Assembly (NCBI GenBank): GCA_020630145.1
Contig: JAHDBX010000059.1
Coordinates: 1 to 8,116, forward strand
DNA length: 8,116 nt
Direction of reading: 5' to 3'
From: Gammaproteobacteria bacterium
GTDB lineage: Bacteria > Pseudomonadota > Gammaproteobacteria > HTCC5015
Part shown: piece after piece, positions 1 to 8,116 of the stretch
How the letters are laid out: each line of letters opens with the position of its first letter
Numbering within the stretch: the first letter of the stretch is position 1
Notes under the pieces: generated by a model
Database searches by the model: none
Seen by the model: only the letters and a program-made list of their open reading frames with translations
What the model was told of the DNA's origin: nothing
Program-made: the position numbers and the translations under genes

Positions 1-590
1 TGTGCATCATCGGTCAATGCAATATTGTCTTTTAAAGCTTGCTGTAATGCCTGATACAAATTCGCATACAAAAACATTTGTGGCGTTAAGGCTCGCCATA
101 ATTTTTCTCGGCTAACTGTTTCTACTATTTGTCTACTGTCATCTACTCGTTTCAAGGTGTCAGCAACAGCCAAACCTAATATACCACCTACAGATTGATT
201 CTTTCTAATAGAGCTATGCAAGGCCGCAATATCTGCAAGGCTAAAGCAAGGTCGTGCCGCATCATGTACCATTACCCAGTCGTCATCTGCAATATCGGCG
301 CGCACACCCTTTAAGGCATTCATTACTGAATGACAGCGCTCTTCTCCGCCTACCACTGTCACGATGTTACAATTTTCAGGTTTAGAGATACTATCCCAAT
401 AAGCATCATCTGCAGACAGAGCAACAACCATTCCTTTCAACTTAGGTACCTGTGACAAACGCCGCAAGGTATGCTCTAGAACTGTTTTACCATTTAGCGA
501 CAAATACTGTTTAGGTTTGTCAGCCTGCATACGCTGGCCAAGCCCTGCGGCAGGTATAATTACCCAACTCGATAAAAAAGAATCCTTCAT
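1..590 (-). CDS. ispD: 2-C-methyl-D-erythritol 4-phosphate cytidylyltransferase, 3' end cut by window edge
   Basis: IspD transfers CMP from CTP to 2-C-methyl-D-erythritol 4-phosphate in the cytosolic MEP route to isoprenoids. I translated 196 codons from the ATG at 590-588; the frame stays open to the window edge, so roughly 35-45 C-terminal residues of a protein usually near 230-240 aa lie outside. Visible family motifs are the N-terminal nucleotide-binding stretch PAAGLGQRM (13-21) with Arg20, followed by KPKQY (25-29) with Lys27, the two residues expected for catalysis. Also seen are VHDAARP (108-114), ADTLKR (133-138), REKLWRALTPQ (161-171) and LTDDA at the cut end. The start codon shares one base with the ftsB stop (TGATG) and has no good Shine-Dalgarno, so translation is probably coupled to ftsB. 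The ftsB-ispD pairing is standard in gammaproteobacteria. Identity is secure. Confidence 0.96.
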   Translation of the reverse strand, partial: MKDSFLSSWVIIPAAGLGQRMQADKPKQYLSLNGKTVLEHTLRRLSQVPKLKGMVVALSADDAYWDSISKPENCNIVTVVGGEERCHSVMNALKGVRADIADDDWVMVHDAARPCFSLADIAALHSSIRKNQSVGGILGLAVADTLKRVDDSRQIVETVSREKLWRALTPQMFLYANLYQALQQALKDNIALTDDA

Positions 591-934
591 CAGCGTTTTA
601 TTTGCCTTGATTGAGATGTAGTTTTGGCACCTTCAGTCGACTCAGAAGGCGGTTGTACGAATTGATAGAACGTTTCACCTTCTTTGATTAAACCCAGTTC
701 TTCACGTGCTCGTTCTTCAATTGCATCTAAACCGGTTTTTAAATCGTCCACCTCTGCACGTAAGGTTTGATTACGCTCTTCTAACAAAGTGATTGCTTCA
801 GCTTGTGCTTCAACTTGATTCTGTAGTACATGCACATCGCGTAAGCCACCTTTACCAAACCATAACTTACTTTGCAGAGCGAGTAATAAAATAATAAGCA
901 CGGCAATGAACAATCGTGTGGCGAATGTAGACAT
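590..934 (-). CDS. ftsB: Cell division protein FtsB
   Basis: FtsB is a small bitopic inner-membrane protein that joins FtsL and FtsQ in the divisome and helps trigger septal peptidoglycan synthesis. The 114 aa product has a short cytoplasmic N-terminus, one transmembrane helix at about residues 7-21, and a periplasmic coiled coil at about 31-75. The family signatures LWFGKGG (24-30) and ERAREELGLIKEGETFY (74-90) are both present. The tail from about residue 95 is Ser/Thr/Gln/Lys-rich and looks disordered. Length fits the family (about 90-120 aa). The gene starts 21 bp after the eno stop with only a weak ribosome binding site, and its TGA overlaps the ispD ATG, so it is an operon member between eno and ispD. 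This eno-ftsB-ispD order is the usual gammaproteobacterial context and supports the call. Confidence 0.96.
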   Translation of the reverse strand: MSTFATRLFIAVLIILLLALQSKLWFGKGGLRDVHVLQNQVEAQAEAITLLEERNQTLRAEVDDLKTGLDAIEERAREELGLIKEGETFYQFVQPPSESTEGAKTTSQSRQIKR

Positions 935-955
935 TACCGTGCTTAACTTACCATT

Positions 956-2260
<1,305 letters not shown>

Positions 2261-2270
2261 TTAACTTTAA

Positions 2271-4750
<2,480 letters not shown>

Positions 4751-4802
4751 TCAAGATTTTGTATTAATTGAAACCAAATAGGATTGGTCAGAATGGAAGG
4801 GT

Positions 4803-4831
4803 ATGATACAGCAAAGCGGTTTTGAGCTCAA
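4803..4831 (-). promoter_or_regulatory. Sigma-70-type promoter for pyrG-kdsA-eno-ftsB-ispD
   Basis: On the minus strand TTGAGC (4826-4831, 4/6 to consensus) and TATCAT (4803-4808, 5/6) are separated by exactly 17 bp in the only sizeable gap of the cluster. Transcription would begin near 4796-4799 in a C-rich stretch (ACCCTTCC), leaving a leader of about 60 nt. The -35 box lies within a perfect 10 bp palindrome, TTGAGCTCAA (4822-4831), which could also be an operator half. The leader has a small hairpin (ACCAA/TTGGT, 4773-4788) without a U-run, so it is not a convincing attenuator. Confidence 0.7.
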
Positions 4832-4868
4832 TTTGATTTACTCTGTGTTTAGACAAATTCATACCGAT

Positions 4869-6173
4869 TTACGCAAAACAGCGTGATAAACAGCCCAAGA
4901 TCGGCGTAGGCAAACCTAAAATAGCAATTAAGCGATTTTTATAGTAAATCATAGGCAGTTGATCTCGAAGCCACGGCGGCACTGCTTGCTCTTGGAGTAA
5001 CTTTTTAACTTGATGCTGATGCTCTCGACCCGACAACTGAATACGCTCCCCCCCTTCACGAAACCTTACTTCGACAACGGCTTGTTCATCTTGCAAAGTA
5101 GCCAACATAGCGCCTAAGGATTTTGGCTGCAATGTTAGGTCTGTATGTATAGTGAGAGGTTTAGAAACATCCCACTCATAAGCCGCGTTCAACTTCACAT
5201 TATTAATCGGTGAGCAATATAAAGTTGATTGGTAACAACGCACCACAAAAGTACCAATAACGACTTCAGGATTAGCATCTTTTTCAGCAAACATAGCGCG
5301 ATCAACTTGCGTTAAAACAGCCAAACTAGGTTGCTTAGGCAAGTATTGCTTTAACCAATAACGCAGTGCGTTGAATCGCCGAGCTTTAGATAAGGCTAAC
5401 AAGGTGTTTGTACGTAGAGGCTTTAATTCACCCACAACCATACCAGTATCCAAGGCCGCTAAATCTGTCGCCAACTCCTGATTATCAGCCAGTAAATCAG
5501 CACTCCTAGAGATTGTAGCTGCCATCTTCGGCCAACGTTGCTGCAACATGGGCATAATATGCTTACGCAAATAATTACGATTAAAGCGGTCATCTTTATT
5601 ACTTGGATCCTCAACCCAAGATAACTTATGTTGAGTTGCATAATCACTTAATTGCTGACGCGTGAGAGCCAATAAAGGCCTAGCATGCCTCCCCAAGGCT
5701 AAAGGCTTTACTAGCGGCATAGCTGATAAACCAGCAACGCCTGAACCACGTAAAGCACTTAACAAAAATGTTTCGGCCTGATCATCAGCATGGTGTGCCG
5801 TGAGCAAGATATCATTATCCTGCAAGGCAGTTTCAAAAATACTATAGCGCGCTTGTCTCGCTATTTGCTCAACGCTATCACCTGCTTGCGGTTGCAAATT
5901 CGCTTTATGGGACTCACAAGCAATGTTTAATGCTTTGCAAACCCTTTCACAATGGCTTAACCAAGCATCAGCCTCGGCCAATAAGCCGTGATGTATATGA
6001 ATCGCTGTCACATTATCTACCGCCAAACAACGGCTTAAGGCATGCAGCAAAACGGTTGAATCAAGTCCACCGCTGAAAGCTATATAGTAATGTGATGCAG
6101 GATATTGAGCCGTAAAATCAGCGAGCACTGAATCAACAGCACACACACCAAGCGTCTTATCAGGCTTCTTCAA
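4869..6173 (-). CDS. tilS: tRNA(Ile)-lysidine synthetase; start codon uncertain
   Basis: TilS uses ATP and lysine to convert C34 of the tRNA-Ile2 (CAU) anticodon to lysidine, switching it from Met to Ile decoding. The N-terminal PP-loop ATPase domain has [11 protein letters not shown] (34-44), HIHHGL (59-64), [11 protein letters not shown] (126-136), [13 protein letters not shown] (141-153) and [16 protein letters not shown] (188-203). A central substrate-binding region follows (about 255-320), then the C-terminal domain with [11 protein letters not shown] (369-379), [18 protein letters not shown] (390-407) and RLIAILG. The longest frame starts at a TTG inside accA (14 nt overlap). No in-frame ATG is available: a TAA lies at 6189-6191 upstream, and GTG codons at 6146 and 6128 would put the PP-loop nearer its usual place. 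The tail after RLIAILG is only 14 residues and seems about 10 shorter than in E. coli. It is co-transcribed with accA. Confidence 0.93.
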   Translation of the reverse strand: MKKPDKTLGVCAVDSVLADFTAQYPASHYYIAFSGGLDSTVLLHALSRCLAVDNVTAIHIHHGLLAEADAWLSHCERVCKALNIACESHKANLQPQAGDSVEQIARQARYSIFETALQDNDILLTAHHADDQAETFLLSALRGSGVAGLSAMPLVKPLALGRHARPLLALTRQQLSDYATQHKLSWVEDPSNKDDRFNRNYLRKHIMPMLQQRWPKMAATISRSADLLADNQELATDLAALDTGMVVGELKPLRTNTLLALSKARRFNALRYWLKQYLPKQPSLAVLTQVDRAMFAEKDANPEVVIGTFVVRCYQSTLYCSPINNVKLNAAYEWDVSKPLTIHTDLTLQPKSLGAMLATLQDEQAVVEVRFREGGERIQLSGREHQHQVKKLLQEQAVPPWLRDQLPMIYYKNRLIAILGLPTPILGCLSRCFA

Positions 6174-7119
6174 AGTGCCCGTAAGCCATTAAACGCTCAT
6201 AACGACGCGACAACAGCTCTTCAGGTGTTTTAGAATTCAGCTTGGCCAAACTATTTTTTAACGATGTTTTAATTGATTCGGCCATTGCATCAACGTCGCG
6301 ATGCGCACTACCAATTGGCTCAGGAATAATTTCATCAATAAGACCCAGCTCTTTAATGCGGTCGGCTGTTACACCCATCGCATCAGCAGCATCAGCTGCT
6401 TTTTCGGCACTCTTCCATAGTATAGAAGCACAACCTTCAGGAGAAATGACCGAATACATGCTGTATTGCAGCATATTAATATGGTCACCCACACCAATTG
6501 CCAATGCACCGCCGGAACCGCCTTCGCCAATTACGGTACAAACGATAGGTGTTTTTAAACCAGACATGACAAATAAGTTACGCGCAATAGCTTCACTTTG
6601 ACCGCGCTCTTCAGCACCAATACCAGGGTAAGCACCCGGCGTATCAATAAATGTCAAAATGGGTAAAGCAAAACGTTCAGCCATTTGCATTAAACGCAAT
6701 GCTTTACGATAGCCTTCAGGGCGAGGCATAGCAAAGTTACGCCTAATTTTCTCAGTGGTACCACGGCCTTTTTCTTGGCCAATGATCATAACGGGCTGAC
6801 CATCTAAACGAGCAATACCCCCAACAATGGCCTTGTCGTCAGCAAACATGCGGTCGCCATGCAACTCTTCAAAATCAGTGAATATACGCTTAATATAATC
6901 TAAGGTGTAAGGACGTAAGGGGTGTCTAGCAATTTGAGATACCTGCACTGGCGATACTTTATTGAAAATGTTTGCAGCCAATGAGACACACTTTTCTTGC
7001 AATACCTTAATTTCTTCTTGTATGTCCAGATCAGACCCATCTTCCATGTGACGCAGCTCTTGTATCTTAGCTTCAAGGTCAGCGATAGGTTGTTCAAAAT
7101 CAAGATAATTTGGATTCAT
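6160..7119 (-). CDS. accA: Acetyl-CoA carboxylase carboxyltransferase subunit alpha
   Basis: AccA pairs with AccD in the carboxyltransferase that moves the carboxyl group from biotin-BCCP to acetyl-CoA, forming malonyl-CoA for fatty acid synthesis in the cytosol. I start at the ATG at 7119 because it gives [19 protein letters not shown], which matches the family N-terminus, and 319 aa, the E. coli length. A TTG 24 nt upstream extends the frame but adds residues not found in the family. Seen are [12 protein letters not shown] (64-75), [15 protein letters not shown] (93-107), [20 protein letters not shown] (157-176), the oxyanion-hole glycine region [15 protein letters not shown] (198-212), [13 protein letters not shown] (226-238) and [10 protein letters not shown] (305-314). 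No clear Shine-Dalgarno precedes the ATG. Its TGA lies within or just before tilS, so the two form one transcript separated by a terminator from the upstream gene. Confidence 0.98.
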   Translation of the reverse strand: MNPNYLDFEQPIADLEAKIQELRHMEDGSDLDIQEEIKVLQEKCVSLAANIFNKVSPVQVSQIARHPLRPYTLDYIKRIFTDFEELHGDRMFADDKAIVGGIARLDGQPVMIIGQEKGRGTTEKIRRNFAMPRPEGYRKALRLMQMAERFALPILTFIDTPGAYPGIGAEERGQSEAIARNLFVMSGLKTPIVCTVIGEGGSGGALAIGVGDHINMLQYSMYSVISPEGCASILWKSAEKAADAADAMGVTADRIKELGLIDEIIPEPIGSAHRDVDAMAESIKTSLKNSLAKLNSKTPEELLSRRYERLMAYGHFEEA

Positions 7120-7156
7120 ATAAATATAGCCAGCTAGTGTCAATAATGAAAACGCG

Positions 7157-7165
7157 ATTCTAACA
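7157..7165 (-). promoter_or_regulatory. Extended -10 promoter candidate for accA-tilS
   Basis: The minus strand reads TGT-TAGAAT: a TGn extension directly before a hexamer matching TATAAT at 5 of 6 positions. The -35 region (near 7180-7186, TTAGTA) is poor, which extended -10 promoters tolerate. It lies between the terminator at 7192-7220 and accA, where a promoter must be if the terminator is efficient, and would give a leader of about 30 nt. Confidence 0.45.
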
Positions 7166-7191
7166 AAATTATGTAGTGATTACTAATCATC

Positions 7192-7220
7192 AAAAAAGCC
7201 TGATATAAACATATCAGGCT
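7192..7220 (-). terminator. Rho-independent terminator after the FecR-domain gene
   Basis: The minus strand forms a perfect 10 bp stem AGCCTGATAT / ATATCAGGCT with a GTTT loop, followed by a run of T ending at 7192. It lies about 29 bp after the stop codon of the FecR-domain gene. There is no T-run on the plus-strand side, so it acts on minus-strand transcription only and insulates that gene from accA. Confidence 0.92.
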
Positions 7221-7248
7221 CAAGTAAATATTAACAAATATATAAAAC

Positions 7249-8019
7249 TTAATATTCGCGACGTGGCGAACTATAGTCGTCTGTACCTACGCTATAAGGC
7301 GGCTTTCTACCCACCAAGGTTTCCACCAATAAAAGCTCTTCATCAGTGTGATTAATAAATGGAGCCGCAACAATCTTTTTACCTGTAGCGCCATCTTTTA
7401 GAATGTACTTTGGTGCATCATGCCTGAAAGATTCAACGCGTTCACGGCTAGCGCCTTTATCAGACTTTGCAGCCATATCCGTTACACCGTAACAAGTACA
7501 TAAATACGTTTTCTCTGGGTCAGATTCACAATAAACCCCTGTACCACGTATACCAATAGTGGCCACTTGTGTTTGCATAAGGTGTTTTTGCTCGTTAGCA
7601 CGACGCTTACCAAACACGGATAGAATTTTGCCACTAAATAAACGCATGCTATTCAATAGCAAACCTGTACCCGAAAGCTTAAGACGGCTATTTTCACGCA
7701 GTATAAAAGCATCTCTGCCCACAACAAAAATAGCACTACTGCTATCACCCGTTACTACTTCATCATTTGTTTCAACAAAGGTATCTTCCGTTGCCGACTT
7801 ACCATTAACCGCAACATCACCCTTTATTTGATAAAACGATTTATTCTTTTTCATCTTTTTAGGTACACGACCAAAAAGCTGCGCCTCTGCAGTGTCTGGC
7901 ATTAATATGCCACTTGCGCCTGTTGCTGTAAAAGCACCCGCGCCTAACATTTTGGTTAAAAACTCACGACGTGGATCATCGTAATCTTCATCATTGCTAA
8001 TTTTGTTAATATAAAACAT
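7249..8019 (-). CDS. Tat-exported FecR-domain protein with Cys-containing C-terminal region, function unknown
   Basis: The 256 aa product has a twin-arginine signal: PRREFLTK (16-23), a hydrophobic segment (about 24-40) and a likely signal peptidase site after AEA (44-46), so a folded periplasmic protein is inferred. Residues 66-160 fit the FecR domain: GDVAVNGKSA (67-76), VVTGDSSSAIFVVG (88-101), LRENSRLKLSG (107-117), RLFSGKILSVFGKRR (126-140) and the typical ATIGIRGTGVY (153-163). The following region holds Cys164, a CxC pair (174/176 in YLCTCYG), His200 and a conserved-looking FINHTDEELLLVETLVGRKPP (221-241). Unlike classical FecR there is no cytoplasmic sigma-binding N-terminus, transmembrane anchor or FecI/TonB neighbour. 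The 15-residue region before the arginines is acidic, odd for a Tat signal. An AGGT lies 7 nt before the ATG. It appears monocistronic, bounded by the terminator at 7192-7220. Domain call good; role unknown. Confidence 0.85.
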   Translation of the reverse strand: MFYINKISNDEDYDDPRREFLTKMLGAGAFTATGASGILMPDTAEAQLFGRVPKKMKKNKSFYQIKGDVAVNGKSATEDTFVETNDEVVTGDSSSAIFVVGRDAFILRENSRLKLSGTGLLLNSMRLFSGKILSVFGKRRANEQKHLMQTQVATIGIRGTGVYCESDPEKTYLCTCYGVTDMAAKSDKGASRERVESFRHDAPKYILKDGATGKKIVAAPFINHTDEELLLVETLVGRKPPYSVGTDDYSSPRREY

Positions 8020-8026
8020 CGTTTTT

Positions 8027-8031
8027 ACCTG
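8027..8031 (-). promoter_or_regulatory. Shine-Dalgarno of the FecR-domain gene
   Basis: CAGGT on the minus strand lies 7 nt before the ATG at 8019 and supports that start, which keeps the twin-arginine motif 16 residues in. Confidence 0.55.
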
Positions 8032-8051
8032 CTGAATTACCTTCAGTAATT
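8032..8051 (-). promoter_or_regulatory. Overlapping inverted repeats in the leader of the FecR-domain gene
   Basis: Two inverted repeats share bases. One is AATTAC-TGAAG-GTAATT (8035-8051, 6 bp arms, 5 nt loop). The other is CTGAA-GGTAA-TTCAG (8032-8046, 5 bp arms, 5 nt loop). They cannot form together, and the second ends one base from the Shine-Dalgarno. Either a protein-binding palindrome or alternative RNA hairpins is possible; short arms in AT-rich DNA can arise by chance. Confidence 0.3.
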
Positions 8052-8070
8052 TCTTAGTTAAGTTAAGCTT

Positions 8071-8076
8071 ATCATA
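8071..8076 (-). promoter_or_regulatory. Possible -10 box for the FecR-domain gene
   Basis: TATGAT (5/6 to TATAAT) occurs about 51 nt upstream of the ATG. No good -35 lies 16-18 bp further up, and there is no TGn extension, so this is weak and may need an activator or be wrong. Confidence 0.3.
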
Positions 8077-8116
8077 GATGAATAGAGAATTCTTAGTGCG
8101 AACACCTTCACAATTC

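Noticed and set aside
5459..5647. Minus-strand frame of 62 codons within tilS with hydrophobic residues
   Set aside because: It is out of frame with clear TilS motifs over the same bases, so a shadow.
6242..6601. Open frame of 119 codons on the plus strand antisense to accA
   Set aside because: It mirrors a strongly conserved accA region, has no recognisable motif or ribosome binding site, and is explained by codon bias of the real gene.
6900..7103. Minus-strand frame of 67 codons within accA
   Set aside because: It is out of frame with the conserved AccA N-terminus; no independent support.
7115..7143. Perfect TTGACA at 7138-7143 with TATGAA 17 bp downstream, at the accA start
   Set aside because: The -10 would overlap the accA ATG and transcription would begin inside the gene, so it cannot supply the start codon.
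7559..7831. Open frame of 90 codons on the plus strand antisense to the FecR-domain gene
   Set aside because: It lies opposite the FecR domain coding region; no domain, signal or Shine-Dalgarno supports it.
8039..8110. Direct repeat TGAAGGT on the minus strand (8039-8045 and 8104-8110)
   Set aside because: Seven bases repeated once at 65 bp spacing is close to chance and no third copy is seen.

Overview
The window is a piece of a gammaproteobacterial chromosome of moderate to low GC. Nearly all of it is the conserved housekeeping cluster accA-tilS-pyrG-kdsA-eno-ftsB-ispD, which is read on the minus strand, so transcription runs from high to low coordinates. The gene order, FtsB and the KDO (lipopolysaccharide) synthesis gene indicate a Gram-negative gammaproteobacterium. 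A free-living marine or Thiotrichales/Methylophaga-like lineage is a guess from AT content and protein flavour, not something the sequence proves.

Layout from right to left. Positions 8116-8020 hold the upstream region of an isolated gene. Positions 8019-7249 encode a Tat-exported FecR-domain protein with a Cys-rich C-terminal region; its function is not established. A strong intrinsic terminator (7192-7220) closes that unit. An extended -10 promoter candidate (7157-7165) precedes accA (7119-6160, acetyl-CoA carboxylase carboxyltransferase alpha), which abuts or overlaps tilS (to 4869, tRNA-Ile2 lysidine synthase). A 130 bp gap carries the best promoter in the window (4803-4831). It drives pyrG (CTP synthase), kdsA (KDO-8-phosphate synthase, overlapping pyrG by 4 nt), eno (enolase), ftsB (divisome coiled-coil protein) and ispD (MEP-pathway cytidylyltransferase, overlapping ftsB by 1 nt). 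The left window edge cuts ispD.

The cluster groups envelope and central-metabolism steps. Enolase makes the PEP that KdsA condenses with arabinose-5-phosphate. PyrG makes the CTP that IspD consumes and that KDO activation also needs. AccA starts fatty acid synthesis, FtsB acts in septation, and TilS matures a tRNA. This is largely an ordinary, well-conserved region. The parts worth a second look are the FecR/Tat protein with its CxC region and alternative leader hairpins, the metal-dependent type of KdsA, the uncertain ends of tilS, and the palindromic pyrG promoter. I found no mobile element, CRISPR array, tRNA or rRNA.
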